NCBI RefSeq assembly: GCF_015209595.1 | Contig: NZ_JADEYS010000004.1 | Span: 186,001 to 250,000 of the forward strand | Direction of reading: 5' to 3' | DNA: 64,000 bases | Source: Pontibacterium sinense | GTDB lineage: Bacteria > Pseudomonadota > Gammaproteobacteria > Pseudomonadales > Balneatricaceae | Part shown: piece after piece, positions 26,394-36,900 of the stretch | How the letters are laid out: each line of letters begins with the position of its first letter | Numbering within the stretch: position 1 is the first letter of the stretch | The notes under the pieces: model-generated | What the model saw: the letters and a program-made list of their open reading frames with translations, nothing else | What the model was told of the DNA's origin: nothing | The model's database searches: none | Position numbers and translations under genes: made by a program

Positions 26394-26825
26394 ATGTTTA
26401 CAAAAGTACTAGTACCGGTGGATCTGGCTGAGCCAGAGTTCACTAAAAAGTCCCTTCAACTGGCCCTAAGGGAAGTTCGCGAAAACGGGGTAGAGTTACA
26501 TTTGATCACCGTTGTACCGGGTTTCAGTAACTCGCTGGTCGCTTCGTTTTTCAGCGAGAAAGAGCACCAGAAAGCGGTGACCGAAGTCGCACGTCAGTTT
26601 AAGCAGTTTGCCAAGGATGAATTGCCGGAAGAAGTGAAGCCTGTATTGAAAGTGTATGAAGGTTCACCGGCTGAGCAAATTGTGGGATATGTAAAAGATA
26701 AGGCGATCGATCTGGTGGTGATGTCCGCCCATCATCGTTCGCGGGTAGACGAATTTCTACTTGGGTCAGTGTCTGCGCGGGTCGTTGAACGTGCCAATTG
26801 CTCTGTCCTTTTGCTCAAAAACTGA
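26394..26825 (+). CDS. universal stress protein family (UspA-like)
   Basis: 143-residue cytoplasmic protein with the Usp fold: initial strand and loop MFTKVLVPVDLAEPEF, the middle EGSPAEQIVGYVKDKAIDLVVMSAHHRS, and C-terminal LGSVSARVVERANCSVLLLK. The final region retains the GSVS phosphate-loop portion of the ATP-binding motif. Usp genes commonly end TRAP operons, and TeaD of the ectoine TRAP transporter regulates transport activity, so a role in controlling the preceding permease is plausible. GGAGGA lies eight bases before the ATG at 26394. Confidence 0.92.
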   Translation: MFTKVLVPVDLAEPEFTKKSLQLALREVRENGVELHLITVVPGFSNSLVASFFSEKEHQKAVTEVARQFKQFAKDELPEEVKPVLKVYEGSPAEQIVGYVKDKAIDLVVMSAHHRSRVDEFLLGSVSARVVERANCSVLLLKN

Positions 26826-26989
26826 GCTAAAAATCATCCGGTAAGAAAAGGTCATAAAAACGGGAGTTTGTCCTGTTTTGGGGTGGAAATTCGGGAAAAG
26901 AATCTACGTACTGAGCAGCACTAAGTTGTTCATGCTTCTATACTTGCATAACTATAAAATTAACGTCTAAACAGGATAAATAAACGACA

Positions 26990-29900
26990 ATGTCTGACCA
27001 ACTCTGCGACAGCAGTTCGTTGCTGTCACCGCTTACTGACCTTTTACAGCAACGTCTGTCTGCCGATATGGCCACGCAGGTGACCGACTTTTCAAGTCGT
27101 TACTATCAGACCGCGACCCACGAAGAGCTGAATGAACGCTCTCTGGATAACCTCTACGGCGCGACATTGTCGTGTTGGCAGTTCCTGCAGAACTTTAATG
27201 CAGACGCGCCAAAGGTACGTCTCTACAACCCGGATCTGGAACAACACGGCTGGCGTGCTCAGCACACCGTCATCGAGATTGTACAGAGCGATATGCCGTT
27301 TCTGGTTGATTCGGTCCGTATGGCACTGAACCGCCGTGGTCTGGTGATTCACACAATCCATAATTCGATCCTGTTTACCCGTCGTGATGATAACGGTGAT
27401 CTGCTGGAGTTGTGTGACAAGTCCGTAGAAGGTACGTCTGCCGAGTCGTTTATTTATCTTGAAGTCGATCGCACCAGTGATGATGCTGAACTGAAAGCGA
27501 TCCTCTCTGCCCTGCATAAAGTGCTTGAGCATGTCCGTGTGGCAGTCAGCGATTATTCCGAGATGCAGGGCCGTGCAGCAGCGATGCTGGCCGATCTCGA
27601 AAAACAGGGTGAGCAAGCAGAGATTCAGGCGTTCCTGCGCTGGATGCTGGACGATCACTTTACCTTCCTCGGATACGATGAGATCCGTATTGAAGGTGAT
27701 CAGGTGATGACCGTGGCGGGTTCTGAGCTGGGTATCTTTAAGCTAGATAAAGCCGCCGCTTCAGACAGTACTCTGGGTGACCTGCGCGATGCTGAGCGGG
27801 AGTTCCTGTTGGAACCGTCGCCGCTGATGTTTGCAAAAGATGCACGTTACTCACTGGTACACCGTCCGGCCTACATGGACCGTATTGTACTGAAGCAGTT
27901 TGATGCAGACGGCAACGTTGTTGGTAAGATCCGGTTCCACGGTTTGTACACCTCGGCGGTTTATTCCGAGCCGATGCATGCTATCCCTGTTGTGCGTGAC
28001 AAAGCCAAAGCGGTATTGGAAAGTATTGGCTTTGATCCGCGTAGCCACAATGGTAAGCATTTGCTGCAGATCATGAATGATCTGCCACGTGATGAGCTGG
28101 TTCTGACCACTGAAGCACAGCTGCTGGAGATCGCCATGGGCATCTTCAGTTTGAACGAACGCCGTAAAGCCCGTTTGCTGGTACGTGCGGATCGTTGCAA
28201 TCAGTTCATGACGTTCCTCTATTTTGTACCGCGTGACATTTTCTCCACCGAACTGCGTTTGCAGATTCAGGATCTGTTGATGAAGGCCACCGGTGCTACC
28301 GGTACGGACTTCACCACCACATTCAGTGAATCTGTTCTGGCTCGCGTACAGTTTGTACTGCGTATCGACCCGGATAACCCTCCGACGCTGGATATGGCCA
28401 AGCTGGAAGAGGACGTGGTGAATATCTCCCGCGACTGGAGCGATGATCTGCATGCGGCGCTGACCGATGTGTGTGGTGAAGAGCAGGGCAACCGACTGCT
28501 GCACAGCTACCGTTTTGCATTCACCAGCGCGTACCGCGAACACTTTGGCCCAGCCAGCGCGGTATACGATATTCAGCGCATTGAAGCCCTGAGTGCCGAA
28601 CAGCCGATCACGATGAGCTTCTATCGCGTACTGGAACAAAGCTCTGAAATCCTGCGCTTTAAGCTGTTTGTTGCTGATGAGCCGCTGGTGTTGTCCGACG
28701 TGATCCCCGTGCTGGAAAACCTCGGCATGCGCGTGGTGGGTGAGCACCCTTACGCCGTACGCCGTGAAGACGGCCGCCAGTTCTGGATGCACGATTTCAC
28801 GCTGATCTATCAGGGATCTGAGCCGGTAGAACTGGATGAAGTGCAGGATGTCTTCCAGGATGCCTTCGCCAAAATCTGGAGCGGCGGTGCTGAAAATGAT
28901 GAATTCAACCAATTGGTTATCGGTGCGAACCTGAACTGGCGCGAAGTGGCTATGCTGCGTGCGTATTCCCGTTACAGTCAGCAGATCCGTTTTGGTTTCT
29001 CGCAGCCGTATATCGCCGGTGCATTGTCCAGCCACATTCAGGTAACCCGTTTGCTGGTTGCCCTGTTCCGTGCACGTTTTGAGCCTCAGCGTCAGGGCAG
29101 TGACAAGGTTGCTGCGTTGGCTGGTCGTATTGAATCCAGCATCGTGGATGCATTGGATAAAGTGGCGAATCTCAACGAAGACCAGATCCTGCGTCGTTTC
29201 CTTGAGCTGATCAAAGCCACGTTGCGTACCAGCTTCTTCCAGCGTACCGCTGATGGTGAACTGAAAGATTACTTCTCCTTCAAACTGAGCCCGCGTGAGA
29301 TCAGCGATATTCCGCTACCGCGTCCGATGTTTGAAGTGTTTGTCTACTCCGCACGGGTTGAAGGTGTGCATCTGCGTGGCGGTAAAGTCGCTCGTGGTGG
29401 TCTGCGCTGGTCCGACCGTCTGGAGGATTACCGCACTGAAGTACTGGGTTTGGTAAAAGCCCAGCAGGTGAAAAACTCCGTCATCGTACCGGTGGGTGCG
29501 AAAGGTGGTTTCGTTGCGAAACAGCTGCCAACAACAGGTGGTCGTGAAGCCTGGCTGAACGAAGGCATCGCCAGCTACAAGATCTTTATCAGCGCACTGC
29601 TGGATATCACCGATAACCTGGTCGCAGGTGAAGTGGTATCGCCGGTGGATGTGGTCCGTCATGACGAAGACGACCCGTACTTTGTAGTAGCGGCAGATAA
29701 AGGCACCGCGACCTTCTCTGATATCGCGAACGAAATTGCTGAAGACCGTGGCTTCTGGCTGGGTGATGCATTCGCCTCCGGTGGCTCGCAGGGCTATGAC
29801 CATAAAGGCATGGGTATTACCGCCCGTGGCGCATGGGAATCCGTCAAGCTGCACTTCCGTGAACTGGGGCTGGATACGCAGTCTGAAGCGTTCAGTGTGA

Positions 29901-31810
29901 TTGCGGTGGGTGATATGGCCGGTGATGTATTCGGTAACGGCATGCTGCTGTCTGAACACATTCAGATGTGCGCTGCCTTTAACCACCTGCATATCTTTAT
30001 CGATCCAAACCCAGACACAGCGAGCAGCTTTGTTGAACGTAAGCGCATGTTTGAACTGCCACGTTCCAGCTGGGAAGACTACAACGCCGAGTTGATCTCT
30101 GCCGGCGGCGGTATCTTCAGTCGTGCTGCGAAGTGGATCGATATTACGCCTGAAATGAAAAAACGCTTTGCGATTGAAGCGGACCGTCTGAACCCGAATG
30201 ATCTGATCAATGCGTTGCTGAAAGCACCGGTCGATCTGATCTGGAACGGTGGTATCGGCACGTACGTGAAAGCGACCCACGAAAGCCATGCGGATGTCGG
30301 TGACAAGGCCAACGATGGTTTGCGTGTGAACGGTAATGAGCTGCGTTGTCGTGTACTGGGTGAGGGCGGTAACCTCGGCTTTACTCAGCTGGGCCGTATG
30401 GAGTTCTGTGCCAACGGCGGTAAGTCCAACACCGACTTTATCGATAACGCCGGTGGTGTGGATTGCTCCGACCACGAGGTCAACATCAAGATCCTGCTGA
30501 ACGAAGTGGTGGCCAATGGCGACCTGACCGTGAAGCAGCGTAACGCGCTGTTACGCGAGATGACTGACGAAGTGGCTGACCTGGTATTGCAGAACAACTA
30601 CGAGCAGGCACAGGCGATCAGTATCGCGCATAACCATGCCCGTAACTCGATGGATGAATACACTCGCCTGATTAACCGTTTGGAAGATGACGGTAAGCTG
30701 GACCGTGAGCTGGAATTTATCCCGCAGGAAGAACAGCTGCAGGAGCGTAAGCAGGCCGGTTTAGGTCTGACGCGTCCGGAACTGTCGGTTCTGATCTCCT
30801 ACATCAAGGCTGAACTGAAAGAAGGACTGAGCGATTCCTGGATCACCGAAGACGACTACCTGAGTCAGGAAGTGATGACCGCTTTCCCTCAGCGTCTGAT
30901 CGACGGTTACGATCAGCAGATCGATCAGCACCGTCTGCGTCGCGAAATCATCGCTACCCAGATTGCCAACGGCATGGTGAATACCGTGGGTATTACCTTT
31001 GCTGACCGCCTGAGCCAGATGTCCGGTTCAGCGGCTGCTGAGGTGGCTGCGTCTTATGTCATCGCACGTGATGTGTTTGGCGTCCAGCAGCTGTGGCGTG
31101 ATATCGAAGCATTGGATAACCAGGTTGAAGCGGCACTGCAGCAGCAGATGATGGCTGACCTGATCCGCATGGTGCGTCGTGCGACATACTGGTTCCTGCG
31201 TCATCAGCGTCCATCCATGGATGTGGCGGGTGCGGTGTCTCAGTTCCGCCCAGCGGTACAGCAGATCAGCAGCCAGTTGCAGTCCTTGCTTAACGGTGAG
31301 CCGCTGGAACGCTGGCAGCAGAAACACAATGATCTGGTCACTGCCGGTGTGCCAACCGAACTGGCCACTGTGGTGGCGGGCGCGGACAGCCTGTATGCCC
31401 TGCTGGGTGTGATTCAGGCGGCGGAAGAGACCAATCAACCGCTGGAGAAAGTTGCACAGATCCACTTTGGTCTGGGCGATCGTCTGCAGCTGCACTGGTT
31501 CGACCATCAGGTGAAAGAGCTGGAAACCAGCAACCATTGGGAAACTATGGCGCGTGACGGTTTCCGCGAAGACCTGACCCGCCATCAGCAAGCAATCACT
31601 GTCAGCGTCTTGAGTGCTGATGTTGAAGATGTTGAAGCGGATACCGATGAGAGCGGAGAAGCACTGGTCAGCCGTTGGTTCGAGAGCAACGAAGTGTTGC
31701 TGAACCGCTGGCAGCGTCTGTTGCTCGACATCCGTAACAGCGCCCAGCAGGATTTCGCTATCTATACCGTCGCAATCCGTGAACTGTTGGAACTGGCACA
31801 GGCAAAATAA
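26990..31810 (+). CDS. gdhB: NAD-specific glutamate dehydrogenase, large (about 180 kDa) type
   Basis: 1606-residue cytoplasmic enzyme, the size of the L-GDH180 class, oxidatively deaminating glutamate to 2-oxoglutarate and ammonia with NAD. The N-terminal half contains the regulatory ACT-like regions (for example DMPFLVDSVRMALNRRG). The catalytic core (about residues 770-1240) has RGGLRWSDRLEDYRTEVLGLVKAQQVKNSVIVPVGAKGGF in pieces typical of the class, with the active-site lysine in the GAKGGF segment, and VGDMAGDVFGNGML in the nucleotide-binding domain. The C-terminal helical domain is complete. It stands alone, followed by a hairpin. It suits growth on amino acids and fits with ald. Confidence 0.97.
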   Translation: MSDQLCDSSSLLSPLTDLLQQRLSADMATQVTDFSSRYYQTATHEELNERSLDNLYGATLSCWQFLQNFNADAPKVRLYNPDLEQHGWRAQHTVIEIVQSDMPFLVDSVRMALNRRGLVIHTIHNSILFTRRDDNGDLLELCDKSVEGTSAESFIYLEVDRTSDDAELKAILSALHKVLEHVRVAVSDYSEMQGRAAAMLADLEKQGEQAEIQAFLRWMLDDHFTFLGYDEIRIEGDQVMTVAGSELGIFKLDKAAASDSTLGDLRDAEREFLLEPSPLMFAKDARYSLVHRPAYMDRIVLKQFDADGNVVGKIRFHGLYTSAVYSEPMHAIPVVRDKAKAVLESIGFDPRSHNGKHLLQIMNDLPRDELVLTTEAQLLEIAMGIFSLNERRKARLLVRADRCNQFMTFLYFVPRDIFSTELRLQIQDLLMKATGATGTDFTTTFSESVLARVQFVLRIDPDNPPTLDMAKLEEDVVNISRDWSDDLHAALTDVCGEEQGNRLLHSYRFAFTSAYREHFGPASAVYDIQRIEALSAEQPITMSFYRVLEQSSEILRFKLFVADEPLVLSDVIPVLENLGMRVVGEHPYAVRREDGRQFWMHDFTLIYQGSEPVELDEVQDVFQDAFAKIWSGGAENDEFNQLVIGANLNWREVAMLRAYSRYSQQIRFGFSQPYIAGALSSHIQVTRLLVALFRARFEPQRQGSDKVAALAGRIESSIVDALDKVANLNEDQILRRFLELIKATLRTSFFQRTADGELKDYFSFKLSPREISDIPLPRPMFEVFVYSARVEGVHLRGGKVARGGLRWSDRLEDYRTEVLGLVKAQQVKNSVIVPVGAKGGFVAKQLPTTGGREAWLNEGIASYKIFISALLDITDNLVAGEVVSPVDVVRHDEDDPYFVVAADKGTATFSDIANEIAEDRGFWLGDAFASGGSQGYDHKGMGITARGAWESVKLHFRELGLDTQSEAFSVIAVGDMAGDVFGNGMLLSEHIQMCAAFNHLHIFIDPNPDTASSFVERKRMFELPRSSWEDYNAELISAGGGIFSRAAKWIDITPEMKKRFAIEADRLNPNDLINALLKAPVDLIWNGGIGTYVKATHESHADVGDKANDGLRVNGNELRCRVLGEGGNLGFTQLGRMEFCANGGKSNTDFIDNAGGVDCSDHEVNIKILLNEVVANGDLTVKQRNALLREMTDEVADLVLQNNYEQAQAISIAHNHARNSMDEYTRLINRLEDDGKLDRELEFIPQEEQLQERKQAGLGLTRPELSVLISYIKAELKEGLSDSWITEDDYLSQEVMTAFPQRLIDGYDQQIDQHRLRREIIATQIANGMVNTVGITFADRLSQMSGSAAAEVAASYVIARDVFGVQQLWRDIEALDNQVEAALQQQMMADLIRMVRRATYWFLRHQRPSMDVAGAVSQFRPAVQQISSQLQSLLNGEPLERWQQKHNDLVTAGVPTELATVVAGADSLYALLGVIQAAEETNQPLEKVAQIHFGLGDRLQLHWFDHQVKELETSNHWETMARDGFREDLTRHQQAITVSVLSADVEDVEADTDESGEALVSRWFESNEVLLNRWQRLLLDIRNSAQQDFAIYTVAIRELLELAQAK

Positions 31811-31825
31811 ACCTGTGTATGAAGT

Positions 31826-31855
31826 CAGTAACGGTTCAGCTCTGGGCCGTTACTG
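31826..31855 (+). terminator. hairpin downstream of the glutamate dehydrogenase gene
   Basis: A perfect 9-bp stem, CAGTAACGG (31826-31834) with CCGTTACTG (31847-31855), starts 15 bp after the stop codon. No T tract follows, so it may protect the 3' end or act with Rho rather than being a classical terminator. Confidence 0.5.
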
Positions 31856-31949
31856 TGATGAACACTCTGAAATACATGCTGCTGTGCACTCGGGCGAGGG
31901 CGCAGCGTTTAATTTTTACTTTGGACCCTAAAAAATACACGACGCTATC

Positions 31950-32177
31950 ATGACTTCCACAAATCCGTTCCGCCCGGCCGCTCTGATTCATTTTGCACTG
32001 AAAGTTCGCCAGATTGCTGACAACAGCTGGTGGGTATACCGCCACGAAATTGGCCGCAATGGCACATTGAGCATCACGTCACGTGTGGTGTTCTTTAGCC
32101 ACAGCCGTGAAGACGCTGATCTATGGATCGACCGTCAGCGAGAAGAAGCGACGATTTACATGTTGTCTGAAAACTAA
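31950..32177 (+). CDS. hypothetical 75-residue protein
   Basis: Small basic protein of unknown function, with two aromatic-rich stretches (NSWWVYRHEIG and ADLWIDRQREEA) and no membrane segment or cysteine. The pattern suggests a folded alpha/beta domain, and an ATG follows a pyrimidine-rich spacer with no strong ribosome-binding site. It stands alone, convergent with the response regulator gene across repeat elements. I do not recognise a family. Confidence 0.5.
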   Translation: MTSTNPFRPAALIHFALKVRQIADNSWWVYRHEIGRNGTLSITSRVVFFSHSREDADLWIDRQREEATIYMLSEN

Positions 32178-32877
32178 GCGTCAATCAGACCACTACCGAG
32201 CTCAACCGCTTTGATATGCGCAGATATCAGAGCGGCGGGAAACAGCTGAAGCCCTGTTGTTTTCTACCCCAAGCAGCTGCTATGCAGCTGCTGCCCCTCC
32301 TTTTGCGTTTTTTATCCCGAATCCCCACCCATCCCGCCTGAATTGATCAGCATCCGTGCGTGCGATTTGTGTTTCTGTATCCTTTTTCCCGAAGTAGGTG
32401 ATTCAAGAGAGACCAATTCGTGTTATCCGCTGATCTGAATTGCACGCACATTGTGGGGTAGTCTTCAGACTACCGGCAGCTTAAAAGCGGCCCTACAGGC
32501 GTATCGGCTGGTAATCAGAGACATTTGTGTGCGTGGTTTGCGTATCCGACTTCCTAGTAGAGGTAATTCAAGAGATACCGTTTGGTGTTATCCGCTGATC
32601 TGAATTACGCACACATTGTAGGGTAGTCCTCCAGACTACCGGCAGCTTAAAAGCTGCCCTACAGGTATATCTTTTGGCCGGATAGCACGTATCCAGCCTT
32701 TTGAGGTGGGCAAGAGAACTAGGTTGGTGTCTGAATTTATCGCGGAAAAATTGTAGGGCAGTCTTTAGGCTACCGGCAGCTGAACAGCTGAACAGCTGCC
32801 CGAGGGCGAGGAACAGATCTGCAGGTTGGGTCGAGCTAAAGGCGATACCCACACACTGACGAAGATAGATGAGTCCG
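32178..32877. repeat. three copies of the TGTAGGG two-hairpin element in a gene-free convergent spacer
   Basis: 700 bp without a gene. Copies lie at 32452-32497, 32617-32663 and 32752-32802. Copies one and two share the hairpins GGTAGTC-TTCA-GACTACC (variant in copy two) and GGCAGCTT-AA-AAGCTGCC, within TGTRGGG and CCCTACA ends. Copies one and two also share flanking sequence (TTATCCGCTGATCTGAATT), so a roughly 165-bp segment was duplicated. The third copy has extra CAGCTGAA repeats and a lost right end. Open frames across this stretch are not considered genes. Confidence 0.82.
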
Positions 32878-33924
32878 CTACAACGGTAAAACACAGCGCA
32901 GCGCGCCGTTGTCTTCCACTTCCAGCAGTTGTCCATGAAGCTGTTGTGCTAACAATTCGATCTGTACCAACAAATGCGCAGCCCAGGTATCACGGCTAAA
33001 TACTGTCCGCCCATTGGTTTGTTCGACCGAGAAGATGAACTGATCGTTCTGAGGCGCGCGTTGCATAGTGAGCTTCAGGTCGTGGCCGTGAGCTTGCACA
33101 ATCGCCAGTTCAACCGCACTCATCATTAAACGCCGTAACAGTTTCGGATCGGCTTTGATCTGCGCAGGAAGTGCGCTATCGATGCTGTAATCCAGCAACC
33201 AGCCATCGCTTCGGCTTTGTGGCAGGAAGGTGTGTAACATTTCATCCATCAGCTTAACCGGCTCGATCAGGTCGGTACTGTGATCGGTATCGTGCTCCTG
33301 AAGCAGGTTGATGCTGTTATGCAAACGCTGGTGCTGGGCGTGAAGGTTAGCACTTAGGTCTTTGGCGACCGGGTTCAGATCAAACTGTTGCAGGCGCTGG
33401 CTCTGTTTCAAAATCGGCTGTATTTGGCTGTTCAGCTGATCCGCAGCGGATTGCAGTAGTTGATTGTCAGTCGCTGAGGATTCCGGATGGGCTGCGGCTT
33501 GCTGCCGTGCTGATTTGATATCCCGGAAAGAACGCAGGGCGACAACCACAGAGGTCAGCAGGCGTGATGCTGATAGTTCCGCTTTGCTCAGGTAATCGTT
33601 GATATCGTAGTTCACAATCACTTGGGCTTCAGGTGCGTACCCCGGGTGGCCAGTGCGCAGAACGATACGGATATCCTGATTATTGAGATGGTTGCGGATA
33701 TGTTCCACCAACAATAAACCTTCATTGTCGGTTTCCATCACTACATCGAGCAGCGCTAGGGCAGTATCGGGATGTTGTGTCAGCATCTGTTTGGCTTCGG
33801 CGCTGCTCATGGCGCTGATCAGCTCAATGGGACGCTGCTCGAACTCGTAACCACGGAAAATCATCCGGGTAATGCCGTGGATACCTTCTTCGTCATCTAC
33901 GACCAATACTTTCCAGGGTGTCAT
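32878..33924 (-). CDS. response regulator with degenerate kinase-like C-terminal domain
   Basis: 348-residue cytoplasmic protein. The receiver domain (residues 1-130) has acidic D10-D11, phosphoacceptor D60 in LALLDVVME, and the conserved lysine of DYLSKAELSA. The pattern VLRTGHPGYAPE is typical of receivers attached to DUF3369-type proteins. The C-terminal half (about 150-348) has the helical-then-beta arrangement of HisKA/HATPase regions (DPKLLRRLMMSAVELAIVQAHG resembling an N box) but lacks a phospho-histidine box and canonical G boxes, so it is probably not an active kinase. It has 30 bp between it and the upstream giant AraC-TPR gene, and probably shares its transcript. Confidence 0.8.
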   Translation of the reverse strand: MTPWKVLVVDDEEGIHGITRMIFRGYEFEQRPIELISAMSSAEAKQMLTQHPDTALALLDVVMETDNEGLLLVEHIRNHLNNQDIRIVLRTGHPGYAPEAQVIVNYDINDYLSKAELSASRLLTSVVVALRSFRDIKSARQQAAAHPESSATDNQLLQSAADQLNSQIQPILKQSQRLQQFDLNPVAKDLSANLHAQHQRLHNSINLLQEHDTDHSTDLIEPVKLMDEMLHTFLPQSRSDGWLLDYSIDSALPAQIKADPKLLRRLMMSAVELAIVQAHGHDLKLTMQRAPQNDQFIFSVEQTNGRTVFSRDTWAAHLLVQIELLAQQLHGQLLEVEDNGALRCVLPL

Positions 33925-33954
33925 ACGCTACTGCAATTCTTGTTATTTGAATGA

Positions 33955-36900
33955 CTATTTTGCCAGCAAAGCGAGGCGCTGTGCCAGCTGTTTTAACTTG
34001 GCGTCTGCCCCCCATTTTTCGTAGAACCAACGAGCTTCATTGAGGCAGAATCGGGCCAGATGGTTTTGCTCATCTGCGCTGAGATAGTCAGCATAACGTT
34101 CGTAGATCAGCGCGCGGTGAAAGCTGAAGTTCTGACGTTCGGTTGCATTCAGCGCTTGCTCAAAAAATCGTCCCGGAGATTCGTCGTTCAACCGGGCCAG
34201 TTCTGCCCGTAACAGGTATAGCTGACCGTTGAAGTTATCCGGGCAGTGGCGGGCCCAAATTTCCATGCGTGATTCAAGATGGGCCACCTCCAGTTGACGG
34301 CGGCGGCTTAAGGCTTGTTGTTGCTGAGCCTGAATCAGCCGCATCATCGCAGTACAGAACAGCGCTTCGCTGACACTGAAGTAGCCCGCCAGCTCATTCT
34401 CCAGAGGGGCTTCCCACGGATAAAGCTGAGGCCAGAGGTGTTGCTGGTCCAGTAACAGGGCGCTGATGATGGTGCTGACGGCTTGCCAGCCGTCTTTGTA
34501 TTGCACATTTGATGGGACGGGTTGTTGATCGGTGAGCTGATCGATCAACCTCAGAACAGAATCCTGTAAGCGGTCGGCCTGATGTTGCTGTTGTTGGTCC
34601 AGCATCTGTTGATGTTGTGCCTGAAGGTGTTCCCGTTGTTCTCTGAGTGGTTTGGCGCTAAACAGGTTCAGCTGTGCCTGCAGCAAGCGACATTCACTTT
34701 GTTGCAGCCATTGTCCTTCGCTACCGGTTAGCGAATCGATGTGTTCCAGCTGTTCCTGCACCTTTTCCAGCGGCGTGAACCAGTGCTGCACCTGACTGCT
34801 GTGGATTAGGGCTGCGCTGGTGGTGAGATTGCCACTCTTGTAGGTAGACAGATGGTTTTCCGGTTGGGGTACGCCGCCGAACTGAGAGGCCAGTTGCATG
34901 CCTTGTGCTGAGAAGGTCTGCGCCAAAGAGAAGTCGGCACAGAACCAGCTGGCAACCCAGGCATAGCTGACGAAGGCAAATGCGGTTTGGGGGGTACGAC
35001 CGTGGTGCAAGCTCAGCTCAGTCATCCGGCCGATGGCACAAGCGGACAGTAGCGGTTGGCTTTGCTGGCGGGCAAGCAGACTAACCTGTTCCAGCAGCTG
35101 GAGGCGGATATGTTGCTGATCATCCGTTGACTCCCCCATCTCTGTCAGCGCCTGAGCGCTGAACTGTGCCGTGATAAACGTGAGCTGTTTAAGCAGCAGT
35201 GACAGCTGATCGTTGGCGTGATCAGGCAGTGGCAGATCAAGTTGTATTAGCTGTTCAAGCAGATACTTTAGCGCTTTAGCGTGTTGTCCCTGATGTTGAT
35301 ATATCCGTGCACGAATCAAAGCAATCTGACCTGCTTCGGTGACGTTAAGGTCAGAGATCGTAAGTGCGTTTATCGTATGCTCGGCCTCAGCAATATCACC
35401 CGCGAGTAGCAGAAGATCGGCACACTGCAGCCTGCGTGTTTTAAGGGAGGGTAGTCCCTCTACCTCAGGTAGCCTGCTGGCGACGCTCATATAGTGGCTG
35501 GCTGATTGATAATCCTGGACCTCTCTGGCCAGTGAGGCTGCATCTAGTGTGAGTTTCAGCCGTTGGCGCAATGCATCAGGTGTGCAGGTGTCGACGGGGC
35601 TTTGGTCCAGATGAAGCAGCACTTCGCTGATCCGTTCTAAGCCTGCATCTGCCGGTAACGCGTCATGCAACGATTCGCCGTAACGCTGATGCCGGTGTTG
35701 GCGATCGTCTATCTGAATGTGTTCGTAGGTGTGTGACCATATCTCGTCATTTGCGAAGCGGTAACGGGTCTTATCCTCGTTATCGTTCAGAGCGATGATC
35801 AATCCGGCTTGTTCTGCGGGCCAAAAGTGAATAGCCAGTCGGGCGAGTGGATTTCCCGTGACATCGGTGAGTTGATTAAGATCGAAAACGTGTCCTGAAA
35901 TGGCAGCCCATTCGAGCAGCTCCCGACTGAAATGACTGAGGCTGCGGAGTTTTTGCTTCAGTATCAGCTCACGATCATCGCCCTGGAGCCAGTCTACATC
36001 CTGTGTTTGGGGTGTCTGCACGGCCATGGCATCAATTTCAGCAGGTTTAACCTGTTGGCGATATTCGCTGGGCGCCATGCCCATCCAGCGCTTGAAGGCC
36101 TTTTGAAAAGCAGACTGGTTGGAAAAACCGAGCTGAAAGGATATCTCTCCGAAACTCAACTGTCCTCGCTGGATTAGCTGAAGACACACCTCGCGACGGG
36201 TCTGGTCATAAATGTCCTGAAAGTTACTACCTTGCTGGCCGAGTTTTCGTTGCAGAGTGCGAAGACTTAAACCTACTTCAGCAGCGATCTGTTCGCGACG
36301 CACCGAACCGCCGCCTTCGGCTAACTGCTGACGGATCAGGTTGCGAGTCTGTGCGGTGAGCGCGTTTTGCAGTGCCGCTTTGCTCAGCAGAGAATCGGCA
36401 AACTCCCGATGCAGTTGATGCATCTCACTGTTGGCATCAAGACAGATCAGGCTGAGGTATTCACTGCTGAGCATCAACTGATTGCGCGGCGCGCCAAAGG
36501 TCACCTCAGCAGCGAAAAACTGCTGGTAAGGCTGAATATTCTCCGGTTCCGATAGCGTTAGATGCACCGCGCGGGCAGGTACCTGATGGCCGGTTAACCA
36601 GCGTGGCCAATTGATCAGACATGCGAGAAAGTATTCCACCGCCCGTGGATCGTTATGATTCAGTTCAAGCGTCAGCTGCGTGCCTTCAACGGTCTGTTCC
36701 ATCTGCAACACCGCGCCTTCGAACAGCAGCGGCAGATAATCGATCAGTGTCTGATACGCCAATTCAAGCGTTTGCGCTGTGGACATCAAGAAGCCGATCG
36801 AGCCCAGCATTCGGGGCTGAGTTGCTTCACCAAGGTTAAGCGCTATGAGCGGGTTATTGCTGACGGTGGCTAATGTTTCCAGTACGGCGGGATAACGTGC

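Noticed and set aside
27851-30475. Long antisense frames inside the glutamate dehydrogenase gene
   Set aside because: Strong codon bias of the real gene opens the opposite strand; the translations have no protein family features.
32568-32936. 122-codon minus-strand frame
   Set aside because: It covers two palindromic elements and overlaps the start of the spacer next to the response regulator; Cys-rich random-looking translation.
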